This document shows, one piece after another, positions 34,808 through 47,054 of a stretch of DNA of 64,000 bases. The DNA comes from Papio anubis. Its lineage: Eukaryota; Chordata; Mammalia; Primates; Cercopithecidae. Where the stretch lies: the NCBI RefSeq assembly GCF_008728515.1, contig NC_044976.1, positions 212,723,467-212,787,466 of the forward strand, in the 5' to 3' direction. The stretch's first letter is position 1. The number at the start of each line of letters is the position of its first letter. The notes under the pieces were generated by a model. The model had not been told where the DNA came from, searched no databases, and worked only from the letters and a program-made list of their open reading frames with translations. A program made the translations under genes and the position numbers.

Positions 34808-35030
34808 GCAGGGGTTTTCAACCTTGGCGCTGTTGACATTTTGGGCTACGTAGCTCTTTGTTTTGGATGCGGTTCTGCACATTGTAGGATGTTTAGAAGC
34901 ATTCCTGGCCTCTACCTGCTCAATTCCAGTAGCTTACCCTCCTCCCCCAAGTTGTGACAACCGAAAATGTCTCCAGACATTGCCAAATGTCCTTTGGAGG
35001 GCAAATTTGCCCCCATTTGAGAACCACTAC
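34808..35030 (-). mobile_element. MER5A-like hAT-Charlie element
   Basis: The plus strand shows the reversed MER5A sequence: caggggttttcaaccttggc, gtaggatgtttagaagcatt, gtctccagacattgccaaat, ending tttgagaaccacta. It is a non-autonomous DNA transposon, inactive. Confidence 0.9.
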
Positions 35031-35097
35031 TTATTAGAGCATTTATCAAAATGTATTATTATTGCTTATTTGTCCGTATCCTTCATTAAACTTTAAA

Positions 35098-35955
35098 AAA
35101 AAAATTCAGCTTTTATTTTCGATACAGGGGTACGTGTGTAGGATTGTTACATGGTGGACCCAGGTATTGAGCATAGTGCCCAGTAGGTACTTTTCCAGCC
35201 CATGCCCCCCCTCTCCAACCCCAAGTTGTCTGCAGTGTCTGTTGCTCCCATGCTTATGTCCGTGTGTGCACAACGTTTAGCTCCCATTTATAAATGAGAG
35301 CATATGGTGTTTGGTTTTCTGTTACTGCATTAATTTGCTTAGGATTATGGCTTCCAGCTACATCCATGTCACTGCAAAGCACATGATTTCATTCTTTTTT
35401 ATGGATGTATACATTCCCTGGTATATATGTACCATGTTTTCTTTATCCAGCCTGCCATTTTTGGGCACCTAGATTGATTCTATGTCTTTTTTTTTTTTTT
35501 TTTTTTTTTTGAGACGGAATCTTGCTCTGTCGCCCAAGCTAGAGTGCAGTGGTGTGATCTTGGTTAACTGTATCCTCCGCCTCCAGGATTCAAGTGATTC
35601 TTCTGTCTCAGCCTCCCGAGTAGCTGGGATTACAGGTGTGCACCATCACGCCAGGCTGATTTCTGTATTTTTAGTGAAGACGAGGTTTTACCATGTTGGC
35701 CAGGCTGGTATTGAACCCCTGACGTCAAGTGATCCACCCGCCTCGGCTTCCCAAAGTGCTGGGATTACAGGTGTGAGCCACCATGCCCAGCCTCCATGTC
35801 TTTGCTGTTGTGAACAATGCAGTGATGAACATTTGAGTTGATGTATCTTTTTGGTTTAATGATATATATCCCTTTGGGTATATACCCAGGAATGGGATTG
35901 CTGTGTTGAATGGTAGCTCTATATTAAGTTCTTGGAGAAATCTCTGTTAAACTTT
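35098..35955 (-). mobile_element. L1 3' end, antisense, split by an Alu
   Basis: Reversed L1: ttcgatacaggggtacgtgt, tcccatttataaatgagagc, then after the Alu ggtatatacccaggaatggg and a broken ORF2 end. Confidence 0.87.
35487..35792 (-). mobile_element. Alu in L1
   Basis: Antisense full-length Alu; flanks tctatgtctttt and tccatgtctttg are its degraded target duplication. Confidence 0.94.
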
Positions 35956-36207
35956 AAAATTGTCACCAAGCCAAGGGCTTGCTTCCCTATGCACATAGAA
36001 GCCAATGCTATGGCCTTGGCTTTTAAGAAAAGAAAAGGCTTTCTTGCAAGTTGACTGGCAAGGAGGCAAGAGGCCACACTCAAATCTGTCTCCTCATTCT
36101 GCAGCAAGATCAGGAAGATTGGTCTCAGAGGCATTTCTAAGTAGCCCCAGGTGATACCGGTGCAGCCAGTGTGCCAGGCTGGTGGTATTCACAATGAGGA
36201 GGTTAAA

Positions 36208-36276
36208 CATCTCATGTACCCCACAAATATATGCATCTACTATGGACTCAACAAAAATGTAAAATAAAATAAAAAC
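36208..36276 (+). mobile_element. Ultra-short L1 3' tail (69 bp)
   Basis: Only the last bases of an L1 3' UTR plus an A-rich tail are present (catgtaccccacaaatatat to aaaataaaataaaaac). They are flanked by a 15-bp duplication with one mismatch, 36193-36207 and 36277-36291. Confidence 0.8.
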
Positions 36277-36681
36277 AATTAGGAGGTTAAAGCTTTTTCC
36301 CATTGCACATGCCTGGACTACATGACTTGCAATTTTGGCTCAGTGCTATCTGTAACAACTTAAACAATGGTTAATCAGTTTGCGCTAGTCCCTTGGTTAC
36401 GGAATTTCTCCATCCTGATCACCATTAAATCCATAGCATCTTGCATAGATCTCAGCACATAATAAATTGGTACTGAGTAAATATCCACTGAGGAAGGAAA
36501 TTGCAACTCAGTTCTCACTAGCACTTTACAATTCCTTTATTCTTATCTTTCCAGCTTACCTACTTTGCCAGCAAAAGTACCCAGTGAAACTTAGGCCCAA
36601 TCACACCTTTTTTTTTTTTTGATGACTATTTGAGCCTCCTAAGCATTGCTGAAGGAAGTCATTTTAGAAAGCCACTTAATA

Positions 36682-36968
36682 GCTGGGCGCGGTGGCTCAT
36701 GCCTGTAATCCCAGCACTTTGGGAGGCTGAGGTGGGCGGATCACGAGGTCAAGAGATCAAGACCGTCCTGGCCAACATGGTGAAACCCCATCTCTACTAA
36801 AATTCCAAAAATTAGCTGAGCGTGGTGGCGTGCGCCTGTGGTCCCAGCTACTCGGGAGGCTGAGGCAGGAGAATCGCTTAAACCCGGGAGGCAGAGGTTG
36901 CAGTGAGCTGAGATCACGCCCCTGCACTCCAGTCTGGCAACAGAGTGAGACTCCATCTTAAAAAAAAA
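36682..36968 (+). mobile_element. Alu
   Basis: Sense full-length Alu with flanks sharing acttaat, short A tail. Confidence 0.95.
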
Positions 36969-37009
36969 TCTACTTAATGAATTCCACTGAAGAGTAATCC
37001 TAGTCACCT

Positions 37010-39020
37010 TCAGTGGTTGTAGGTACTATTGAACAATTCTTTTCTCTGCAGTTGAAAACCTTATATGCTCTAGCCAGGAACTCCATTTTCCTCACTTCCA
37101 ACTCCACTGCTGGCACCTGACTTTCATCAGATGACCTGCTTCACACTTGACTAAGGACCAACTGACAAGAGCCTCCTCAGCATCTTCTCATCCCTCGAAT
37201 GCCTCCTCTCCTTATTTCTCCTTTCTTTTCTGGCCCTGTTATTTCCCAAGATGAACATCTTTCTCCCCATTTTTGATGTCTCCCACTTCTGTGTCATCAC
37301 ATTTTTCTGGCGTCCTTTATCCTTTCCTCTTCACTGTTTTTCCCTTTCATCCTGCCCACAGCCTTCATTTAAGTAAACAAAAAGCAGCTTTGCTGTGATC
37401 ATCTTTCACTCCGTTTATTACTGTCCATTCCTCATTTCACTGGCAGACATCTCACAACAGTTGTCCACCCTGGTAGCTTTTCCTTTCACTTCTGAGCACA
37501 TCGCAGCCAGGCTTTGAACGAACTGTAGCCTGATTTCATGTTGCTGAAGTGCTCACTTAATGATCACTGGTGACTTCCTGATTGCCAAACCCAGTGACCT
37601 CATCTCAATCCTCACTGGACTCAAACTCTATAGATTTGGAACCCTGTTAACTCTCCTGTCATAACATACCATCTCTTTCCCTTGATTTAGCTGATACATT
37701 ACTCTCATGGGTCCACATTGTACCATTCTTGTCCACTCTTAAATGTCTTTTAACTTGTTTCTTGTTTTCCACAAGTCTGAAGTGTGGATGTTCCTCAGAG
37801 TTAGTTCCCAGCCCTCCTCCCATGTTGCCTTGACTTCCTGGGATTCATTTCTCCTCACGTGGCCAAATATTACCAGTGAATATACCCACATTATGCCTTT
37901 AGCTTTAACTACTCTCCTGAGCCCCAGCCCTAGTGTTTTACAGCTACTAGATCTTTTTTATGGATGACACACTGCTGGCGTCTGAAACTCTACACAACCA
38001 AACTGTTCATTGGCTCCGCCTTCCCATCTACCACTCCTTTTCCTTCTACCATTTTCTCTGTGATCGTCTTCAAACAAAGGCAGCACCATCTTGACCGCAG
38101 CCCTGGCTTGCATTCTTTAAAACATCTTGGTTCTTCGCTATGCTTGCTCTTGACATTCCATCAGTTCCCAAGCTCGCTCTCTCTCTCTTCAGCGTCAAAT
38201 TTCTATTTAACTATGCCTACCTTTTCATTCTTACACCACTGCCCTGGTTTAAGTCTTCACATCTTCACATGCTCTTTTTTTTTTTTCGGAGACGGGGTCT
38301 CACTCTGTCACCAAGGCTTGGTGGTGTGATTGTATCTCACTACAGCCTTGCACTCCTGAGCTCAACTGATTCTCCCTCCTCGGCCCCCCAAAGTGCTGGG
38401 ATCACAGGTGTGAGCCACCGTGCCCAGTGGTATACTTCACGTATTCTTATACCAAGTATGCAGACAGTTACATTAGCTTTCTAATTGGTTTCCCTCAAAT
38501 TTCATCTAATTCCAGCATACTTTTCACAGTGCTTTCATAACATTTATAATTCCTGAGTTATAAATCTCCCTGTTTAGGTAGCTCCCCTCTTGCAGTAGAA
38601 TAAAAGGCGAATCTGGCCCCACTCCAACTTGGCTCGTCTTCTCTTTCACTCTCTACTCTTTCACTCTACTCTTTCATACTACCTTCACTGTTGCCAGAAC
38701 ATGACCTACATTTGGCCATTTGCATTCATTTGCTCAAGGTGTATTTTTCTGCCTTGTATTAATCTGTGAAATATCTATTCCATCTATGAGGCTCAATTCC
38801 AGTGGCAGTCTTCCCAGAAGTTTTCCCCAGCCCCTTCTTGTTCGAATTAACTTCTTTTTCCTCTATATTCCTGTTGATGTGGTGTATAATTTTGGTAGTT
38901 GTTTACACAGCTTTCTCTACCAGAAGACCTTGAAATCAGGTCTGTGACATCTATCCTTGTATTTCACACATGACCATTTACGTCTTAATTAACAATAAAT
39001 GTTTGTTGAATGGAAGTCAA
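37010..39020 (+). repeat. Long L2 LINE copy
   Basis: About 2 kb of sense L2, including the decayed end of its reverse-transcriptase frame (around 37550-38250) and the 3' end attaacaataaatgtttgtt near 38988. An internally deleted Alu at 38276 interrupts it. The frames at 37743-37967 and 37964-38329 are chance or decayed L2 frames. Confidence 0.7.
38276..38429 (-). mobile_element. Alu with large internal deletion
   Basis: About 154 bp: it runs from the T tail through tctcactctgtcacc to ctcaactgattctccctcc, then jumps to cggccccccaaagtgctggg, losing the middle of the element. Confidence 0.85.
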
Positions 39021-39429
39021 TTATTATTAATGTGAAGTTTTGTAATTAATTTTTTTAAAAAATGTAATGGCTGAGAGCAAGCAACGCTATTGTTCGTTAG
39101 GAATCTATAGCATTTTCAGTAAATTAGTAATAATGAATGCAAGGACAAAATGTATTGCAAGTCTAGTAGTTTTTATCTGGAAGGTATGTTAAAACACATT
39201 AGAATTTTTGCTTTCTGAGCGTATTAAAAAGTCAGATGGCATACATATTTTAATTTAAAACCCTACTACTTACATTACTGAGCGATGAAATGGTTACTTT
39301 GTTTAGTTCCTTGACGTTTGTTGCCATCTAGTGTGACATTTGGGTATCACATGCTAAGTAGAAGGAATTACATATTTAACATTCATAGTGGCAGTGAAAA
39401 TGCCTAAGAAAATAAATACATAACTTGAG

Positions 39430-39655
39430 AAGTGTATAATGCCATGCATAGATTCTTGTGTGAAACTATCTTGGATAAACTCCCTACTCTTCCACTTTCT
39501 AGGTCTCTGATTTGGGCAAGTTACTGAATATCTTGAAGTACCAGTTTCTTCAATTGAGTGATAAGAACCAATTAAAATGTATTTAGAGGGTTAAATAATC
39601 CATATATGCCACTTAGCAAAGTATCTGGCACATAGTAGGTGCTCAATAAATGTTT
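39430..39655 (+). repeat. MIR
   Basis: Sense MIR: gatttgggcaagttactgaa, then ggcacatagtaggtgctcaa and taaatgttt. Confidence 0.88.
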
Positions 39656-40059
39656 TTGTTTGAAAATGGAAGTTGTCTCAGTTGGTGATAATTTTAAAAG
39701 AGGAAAAAAAATCACCTGGGACTAAATAGTGAGAAAAAGTAGAGGCTTTTGCAGTGACACGTTGATAAAGCTACAAGACACCTTGATAAAGCTACGAGAA
39801 GCAGATAAAAAGGTTAACCATGCCTTAGGCCTGCCTGCTTGTGTTGGGAAGGGAAATTGTTGAGCGGTATGTGGAATGGCCTGAAGGTACAGGCTGTTGC
39901 ATGAAGTTGCCATAAGCATATCTATAATGACCTAACCCTCTAAGGAAAAAAATTTTTTTTTTCTTTTTTACTCATAACAACTTGAGCAAAGTATTTATTG
40001 CAAATTTGCTAAGACCTATCCTGCCACATACCTTCATGGGTAAGTGGTGTGAACTTTTT

Positions 40060-40135
40060 TAAAAAGTTAATTATTATGTATACATAATAATTGTACATAT
40101 TTATGGGTTACGTGTGATATTCTGAATATTAGTTT
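40060..40135 (-). repeat. Small L1 fragment
   Basis: The phrase taattgtacatatttatggg followed by ttacgtgtgatattctga matches a reversed L1 3' UTR segment. Confidence 0.55.
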
Positions 40136-41428
40136 TTAAAACAGCAACCTGGTAGGTTGAACAAATATTTACAAAGACTTTTTTCCCCCTTTTGAAATAT
40201 CCAAATTATTCTGTTTCTTGGATTACAGGGAGTCAGAAAGGCAGGAATTAGAAACCTGGATTAAAAATAAAATCAGAAAAGCACTGAGTTGTAGTCACAA
40301 GTATAGAAAACAATACTTCTTGATAGGCATGCTATCTGTCACAAAACAAAAACAAAGTATTAAGTATCTTGAAAAATGGTACATAAGGATAGACTGGTAA
40401 ATTTCTGGTTAGCAAGGGTTTATAGATTAAAATCAATAGTTTGCATTATTTGTTAGATGCTTGAAATGTGTTAATCTTTTTAATTTTGTGGGCTTTATTA
40501 TTACATAAAAATAAAAATGTTTATAAGCCTTAAAGTTCATGTTCACAGGTGTGAGCTGTATAATTTCATAAGATCTTAATTCCTTAGTTATGAATTATTC
40601 TGTCACAAAGATTTCTTGAAAACTAACCCTAGCAGTTGGGAAGGACTTTTATATGGTCTACAATAGGTCTCCTGTTTTAAAATTTTAGTTGACTAGATAT
40701 AAATTTTGTTTTTGAAAATGTTTTGACTGCCTAAGATAGTAGTGCCTACCCTTTGGTTTAATAAAACCAGGACTGGGAATATCAAGTCCAATAAACTGTG
40801 TTTGAAAAAAATGTTAATATGTCAACATAGAATGACCACAGCTAAAGAAATTTCCCAGAAAAGAAAATGTACCTTCAGGAATGAGTCTGCTGGATGGGGG
40901 GAATGTATAATTCCCCAACTTCCTAAGACCTAAAGCCATTTCCACCAAGGAAAGGGCTGTGTTCAGGGAAGGGAGAGAAGCCAGGACTTGGGAACTACTG
41001 AGAGAAATGACAGCCGCAGGCCCCAAATTAAGTTTGTCACCTGTAAAGATCTATCATTTAATGGCAATTGCCCGTGTATAGCATTCAGTTACTATAAAGA
41101 TCCATCATTTGATGGTAGTTGACTTTTTACTGACTTAGCCTTTGAGAAGTCGGTTACTATGTCTTTACTGAATGGTTATGGGGTACTCAATCGACAGGGA
41201 TTCTGGAAAATAGGAGAAGAAACTCTAGAATTAAGAGAAAGCTTTAATGGAAATAATGTATAAATATTTGTTTACTACACCCAAATCTTTTAGTATGTGC
41301 GGTCCAGTTGAGTTATCTTTAGAAAGAATAAATCATTTTTCTGATTCCAAGTGTTACTACGCTTTTCTATTTTCTTCATTGTGACCGAGCATATATGTTA
41401 AAATCAAAGCAAATAAAAGTAAAAGCTG

Positions 41429-41734
41429 TTTTTTTGTTTGTTTGTTTGTTTTTGAGACGAAGTCTCGCTCTGTCACTCAGGCTGGAGTGCAGTAGTGTGA
41501 TCTCAGCTCACTGCAAGCTCTGCCTCCCAGGTTCATGCCATTCTCCTGCCTCAGCCTCCCGAGTAGCTGGGACTACAGGCACCCACCACCATGCCTGGCT
41601 AGTTTTTTGTATTTTTAGTAGAGACGGAGTTTCACCGTGTTAGCCAGGATGGTGTCAATCTCCTGACCTCGTGATCTGCCTGCCTTGGCCTCCCAAAGTG
41701 CTGGGATTAAAGGCGTGAGCCACCGCGCCTAGCC
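41429..41734 (-). mobile_element. AluY-like
   Basis: Antisense full-length Alu with a (gttt)n tail; flanks share aaaagct. It ends gccaccgcgcctagcc. Confidence 0.94.
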
Positions 41735-41793
41735 TTAAAAGCTATTTGATAATATGGAATTGTTGGTTACATGCTAAGAGACATCAGTAACCA

Positions 41794-42110
41794 TTTTTTT
41801 GTTTGTTTGTTTGTTTTGTGTGTTTTTTGGGGACCAAGTCACGCTCTGTTGCCCAGGCTGGAGTGCAATGGTACCATCTCAGCTCACTGCAACCTCCGCC
41901 TCCTGGGCTTAAGCAATTCTCCTGCCTCAGCCTCCCTAGTAGCTGGGACTACAGGCACGCACCACCATGCTCAGCTATTTTTCGTATTTTAGTAGAGATA
42001 GGGTTTCACCATGTTGGCCAGGCTGGTCTCAACCTCCTGATCTCAAGCAGTCCACCCGCCTCAGCCTTCCAAAGTGCTGAGATTACAGGCGTGAGCCACC
42101 GCACCTGGCC
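41794..42110 (-). mobile_element. Alu
   Basis: Antisense full-length Alu with a (gttt)n tail, 60 bp after the preceding Alu. The flanks are agtaacca and aataacca. Confidence 0.94.
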
Positions 42111-43209
42111 AATAACCAGGTGTTAACCTAATATTTGTAATCAGTGTTGTGTTGCTCATTACTCATCATCAACCATTGGTGGTGGCTAGTCTTAATAGAG
42201 AGAAGACCATCCACAAAACCAAGGCCTTAGCAGTGGTTGTGTTTACATGATTTTACAGCTTCTCACTTTGTGCTTTTCGCTGTATCATCCTATCTTGGCA
42301 TTACACCTCTTATCGTGCCAGGATTATTTACTGTTGCTTGTTCCTTAGTTGATTGAGTTCTTTGAATTGATTCTGTAGGTGCCTTTCATGGTAGCCTGGT
42401 TTTGGATCTTCAGTCTCTTCCACTGTTCCTATACTTAATGATGTTGACTCCTGAGTTTTTGTTCAATTGAAAACTTTCTGATTGGATATATTGGTTTATA
42501 TTAAGTAAGCATTTTGTCTATTCATACCAGTAGTATTCATTATATCAGGGAGAGTTATGAACATTTACTAGATTCATGTGAAATATTTTTCATAAGAGCA
42601 ATTACATTTTGAATCACAAAAGTAACTAATTCGTATTTCAAGCTCCAAGGGCTTAAATTATAGAAAAAGTATGCCTTTTCATTTATTTTAATATCTAATT
42701 TAAAATTTCCTTTGCCAGGCATTCTCAGCTGGAATTTGGACTTGGGACTAACTCCCTAGAAGAATCATTTTTACTCATTGTATTTGTTTATTAGTTAATC
42801 TGAGACAATTGAATTTTACCTTTACATTTTATGCCTGGGAGCATAGAAACTTTTCAGAAAGACCAAAAGAAATTGGAGTTTAATGCTTTCCAGATGAAGA
42901 GAGGAAAATTCACATATCCTAGATATTTATTGTCTGAATTTATTATAGCTTTCACCAGAGGGAAGCATAACTATGCATAAAACTTACAGTGCTTACTGAG
43001 GCCATTTCAGTCTCCATTAAAATCAAATGTGACTATGAAATTTATAATCACATAGCATGTGAGTTATATGAGACCTGGGGTTCTTTCTACCATTTCAGGA
43101 GAAAAGAGAGGTTGTGTAAGGTGGATATTGTATATAAGGGCCACTGGAATAAGACTATAAGATGCTATAGTACCTTACTTTTATTAGGATTTTTAAAAAT
43201 TGGGATTTT

Positions 43210-43279
43210 ACTATGCAATCTATGTATGTAACTAAATTACATTTGTACCCCATACATTTACACAAAAAAAGACCTCTCC
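43210..43279 (+). mobile_element. Ultra-short L1 3' tail (about 70 bp)
   Basis: It contains acatttgtaccccatacatt and an A tract. The flanks are a perfect 13-bp duplication, aaattgggatttt, at about 43197-43209 and 43280-43292. Nine bases (gacctctcc) separate the A tract from the downstream duplication. Confidence 0.6.
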
Positions 43280-44072
43280 AAATTGGGATTTTTGAAGTCA
43301 TATTTTATTATTGGGTGTTAAAAATAAAGATATTGTAAAAGTGGCCAAAAGGACGTTAGAGAGTTTTTATTTCTGGAAATGCAGAGTGGGAAATTTACAG
43401 TAAAGGACAGTTATGAACTTTACCAGAAATAGAAGATCCGCATAAAACTAAGTAGTGAATACTATCTTGAGTCTTTCCATTTAACTTATGATTATTACAT
43501 AATTTTTACTTCAGTTGTATGTTTAAGGGGAGTGAACTAAATTTTCTCTTGGTTATATTTAAGGAAACTTGATTATTATATAGTATTAAACAAAAGATGC
43601 CTGTGTGTAATGATATATTCAACATTTCATTGTAGTATTTTGATCTATCATTTGAAGTATTCCAATAATATTTAACCATGAGCAAATAAGAAATGAGTTA
43701 AGTTGGATGCTTATGTATTTCTTGTAGTAGAAACATGATATGTAATTGAAAATATTCGAGCACTTAGTTTTCCTGGTTCCCTTTTTTAAAATTCTGACTC
43801 ATCTGTGGCCTTCATCAAGGTTCATTACCTGAATTTTGTCATTGATTAATTAATATGGCTTTAATCATGAAAACTGAACTATGTCAATACATGTAACATT
43901 TGGATACTCTCTTAGGTCAATAAGTGGTATTGATAAACAAATACAAAATTATTCTAATGGGCTTTATAGTGAATTCTAACTATTTTAAATATACTTAAAG
44001 CTTAATTATCTCATTTTCCCCATATTTTTTCCAAATTCTAAACTCCTCTTTCAATCTCTTCTGTCCTGGCAG

Positions 44073-44225
44073 GCTTTAATCCAGTGTGACCAGTTGAGGA
44101 AGGAGCTGGAGAGACAGGCGGAGCGACTTGAAAAAGAACTTGCATCTCAGCAAGAGAAAAGGGCCATTGAGAAAGACATGATGAAAAAGGAAATAACGAA
44201 AGAAAGGGAGTCCATGGGATCAAAG
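44073..44225 (+). CDS. SDCCAG8: SDCCAG8 exon 10 (highly charged coiled coil)
   Basis: The acceptor is a strong tract ending tcttctgtcctggcag and the donor is AAG followed by gtactt, a weak match at +4 to +6. The exon is 153 nt, phase 0-0, 51 codons, starting ALIQCDQLRKELERQAERLE and ending KERESMGSK. It is Lys/Glu/Arg-rich with regular Leu/Ile/Met heptad positions, a classic parallel coiled coil, corresponding to human residues about 357-407. One difference from remembered human sequence is seen (Y to S near the end). Skipping would be in frame. The open frame extends beyond the exon to a stop near 44297, but the continuation ATG TTG ATC is in exon 11. Confidence 0.96.
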
Positions 44226-44969
44226 GTACTTAAGGACTCTGCTGTTATCCACATTGCAGAAGAAAGGTTTTTTACGATGCCACTGATGATTCCATAGGCT
44301 GGAGTTCTTGAATGAACCTTAAATTTTAAAATTGTTATTATGTAAGTAGTTAAATTTCTTATAATTTAGAGTTCATAAAAATGTTTTATCATTTCATATA
44401 TTTCTCAATAGTTTGTGTTGATCTTTTCAGATAAAATAATCAGTTAAATTCCATAAAATGAAATTACAAAATTTACTGTAAATCCTGCCATTCTGTTGGA
44501 TTCCCTCTGTCATGTTTCCCAGAGGCATGCTATGAAGATACCCAGATTTTATTTCAACCTTGGCTAAATCAAGGAGAGATGACTCCCCTGCTTTATCTCC
44601 TACCCCTAAATTAAACCTGCAGAAGATGAAAACGCTTGTAAGAAACTGAGTAACCAAGAGAAAGTGATGATGCACTCTGTATGAAATCCGTTCTGACAAA
44701 TTACATGATGAATAATGATGGTAACCAGATGAAGAGAGAAATTTAAGGCGAAAGGAACAGATAGCATGAAATGAGCAGTCTTTGAAAAAGAGTTCACAAA
44801 CTAGAATACAGAGTTGAGTGGGACCTAGCTTTAAAATTGCTGACTAGACTCGAATTGAGCAAGTTGTGGTCCATCAAGTAACCAAAACAACTGCGTTACA
44901 TGTTTGTTTTGAAAAGTGGACTCACAGTTAAATTCTATGTTGTTATAAGATTCCAATGTATGATAATTA

Positions 44970-45931
44970 ACTCATTCAATCAATATATACTGAGAATGTA
45001 CTGTGTGCAAAGCAATGTGGAGGCCTAAAGATATGTATAGAGAAAAATCACAACTTCTGCCCTGTGAGTTTTAAGTCTTAATAAGAGTAAACTCAGGCAT
45101 TTTCTGTAAATGTCCTTGTCTTCTTATCCATTTTTTAAAATTGTGTCTGTCAAAACCCTACTACCTACCTTCTCTGCCCTGGATTGGTGATCTCAGCTGG
45201 TAAAAATTGCACAGCCTTGCAGATGACACAGCTGTAGACTCCAGGTCTTCGGTGTCCATGGTTCTTTCAGTGCTTTCTAGCAGTCCTCTTATGCCTGCCT
45301 CTCTCTTCTTCATTCCACACTCAACAGATATTAACTGGGGGGGCTGGGAATGTTGTAGTCACAGGAACGATGCAGTTTCCTCATGAAGCTTACAAACTTG
45401 TAGGAGAAGTAGACATTACACAAATATTTTCATAAGTGAGTTTTCGATCATCATTGCGATAAAGCCATAAGGTTCAGTTTAGGATACCGTGGACATGGGT
45501 AACAGGAATCTGACCTCATCTAGGCAGTCACGAAAGACTTTCCTGAGAAAGAGATGTTGAAAATGAGACCTGAAAGCATTGACGAGTGGTCAGGTGAAGA
45601 GGGGAAGAGGGTTTCAGGCCCAGGAAAATAACATGTCCAAGACTCTGGACCTGGAAAGGATCGCACTTTCTAGGAATTTGGAGAAGGCCCTGATGGCTGG
45701 AGCATAGAGAGAGAGGAGCAGAGTAGTGGGAATTAGTTTGGAGACTTATGTTGGGATGGAATCATGAATGGCTTTAAAATCCATATGAAGGATTTTCAGT
45801 TTTGTCGAAAAAGGGATGGAAAGCCATTGAATGGTTTTGAATTTGTCAGTGTCACGATGCCATTTATATTTGAGAAAAATCATTTGGTCAATGGATTGGA
45901 AGGAGAAGCAGAATCGATGCCTGGAGATCAG
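44970..45931 (-). repeat. L2 LINE, antisense, up to the minisatellite
   Basis: Reversed L2 text, for example gaatggctttaaaatccata, gaaagccattgaatggtttt and aaatcatttggtcaatggat. The L2 phrase continues into the first minisatellite unit and resumes briefly after the last (gtgggaagtgatgg). Confidence 0.7.
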
Positions 45932-47054
45932 CTGGAGGTGATTCTCGTAGTCCAGGTCTGGAAGTGGTTGTACAGTCCCAGGTCTGGGAGGCGGTCCCTG
46001 GTCTGGAGAGGTGACTTTTCAGCGGTCGGGTCTGGAGGTGAGTGTCCTTGGTCCGGGTCCTGGGAGAGTATTCTCCTTGGTCAGGTCTGGAGAGTGATGT
46101 GCGGTCCTGGGTCTGGAGGTAACTTGGCCAGACCCGGTCTAAGAGGTGACTCCACGGTCAGGTCCTGGAGGTGACTTTGGGTCGGTCTGGAGGTGACTTC
46201 CCTTGGTCCGAGATGGAATTATCCACCGGTCCTGGTCTGGAGGTGACTATCGGCGGTCGGGTCTGGGAGGTGACTTTGGTCCGGGTCTGGAGGTGACTTT
46301 TGGCCGGTCCCTGGTCTGGAGAGTGACTATGGCGGTCGAGGTCTGGAGGTGACTTCATGAGTCGGGTCTGGAGGTGATCCGCCATGGTCAGGTCTGGAGG
46401 TGACTGGAGTCCGGTCTGGAAGTGACTGGTCCTGGTCTGAGGTGACTATCCTTGATCCAGGTCTGGAGAGTGACTTGATCCAGGTCTGGGGCATTTCAGC
46501 GGTCAGGTCTGGAGAGTGACTTCATGATTGTCTGGAGAGGTGACTTTCCATGGTCCGGTCTGGAGGTGACTTGGCGGTCTAGTCTGGAGGTGACTTCGAG
46601 TCCGGGTCTGGAGGTGACTGGCGGTCTTGGTCTGGAGGTGACTTTGTGGTCGGATCTGGAGGTGACTATCAGAGTCGGGTCTGGAGGTGTTCTCCTTGAT
46701 CCCAGGTCTGGAGGTGACTATCTCAGCGGTCCAGTCTGGAGGTAAAACTATCGCGGTCGAGGTCCTGGAGGAGTGACTATCGGCGGTCAGGTCTGGGGAG
46801 GTGACCTCCTTGATCCGGGTCTGGAGGTGACTTTCGCGGTCCCGGTCTGGAGGTGACTTTCGCGGTCCGGGTCTGGAGGTGACTTTGGCGGTCCTGGTCT
46901 GGAGGTGACTTTCGCGGTCCGGGTCTGGAGGTGACTTTGGCGGTCCTGGTCTGGAGGTGACTTTCGCGGTCCGGGTCTGGAGGTGACTTTCGCGGTCCGG
47001 GTCTGGAGGTGATTATCGCGGCCCCGGTCTGGAGGTGATTATCGTAGTCCAGGT
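45932..47054 (+). repeat. Minisatellite, 26-bp unit, about 43 copies
   Basis: A tandem array whose clean unit is ctggaggtgactttcgcggt plus ccgggt. By hand I count about 43 units. The last nine (about 46821-47054) are exactly 26 bp and nearly identical, with two alternating versions (ttcgcggtccgggt and ttggcggtcctggt). Earlier units vary from about 19 to 30 bp with many small indels. The first and last units are both close to ctggaggtgattatcgtagt plus ccaggt, the original single-copy L2-derived sequence. The array is CpG-rich in an AT-rich intron. The open frames at 45764-46174, 46158-46385 and 46524-46745 are by-products of the repeat. Confidence 0.95.

Larger units (their letters stand above)
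30704..44072 (+). other. SDCCAG8 intron 9 (after the donor site)
   Basis: A 13.4-kb intron, the largest complete one here. It contains Alu, L1 and L2 with nested MaLR LTR, Alu, MIR and MER5A; then L1, a long L2, a MIR, two AluY/S copies and two very short L1 tails. Stretches 39660-40060, 40140-41425, 42111-43195 and 43300-44040 contain nothing I can name. Confidence 0.85.

Noticed and set aside
44226..44297. Extension of the exon 10 frame into the intron as a protein end
   Set aside because: The sequence after 44225 is intronic; exon 11 continues the known protein in frame. It is only relevant if the intron is retained.
45764..46745. Open frames in the minisatellite on both strands
   Set aside because: They arise from the repeated unit; 26 is not a multiple of three, so frames cycle through the array. 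No protein logic is present.
45932..47054. CRISPR-like regular repeat spacing
   Set aside because: Units are directly adjacent with no unique spacers and the genome is primate; this is a minisatellite.
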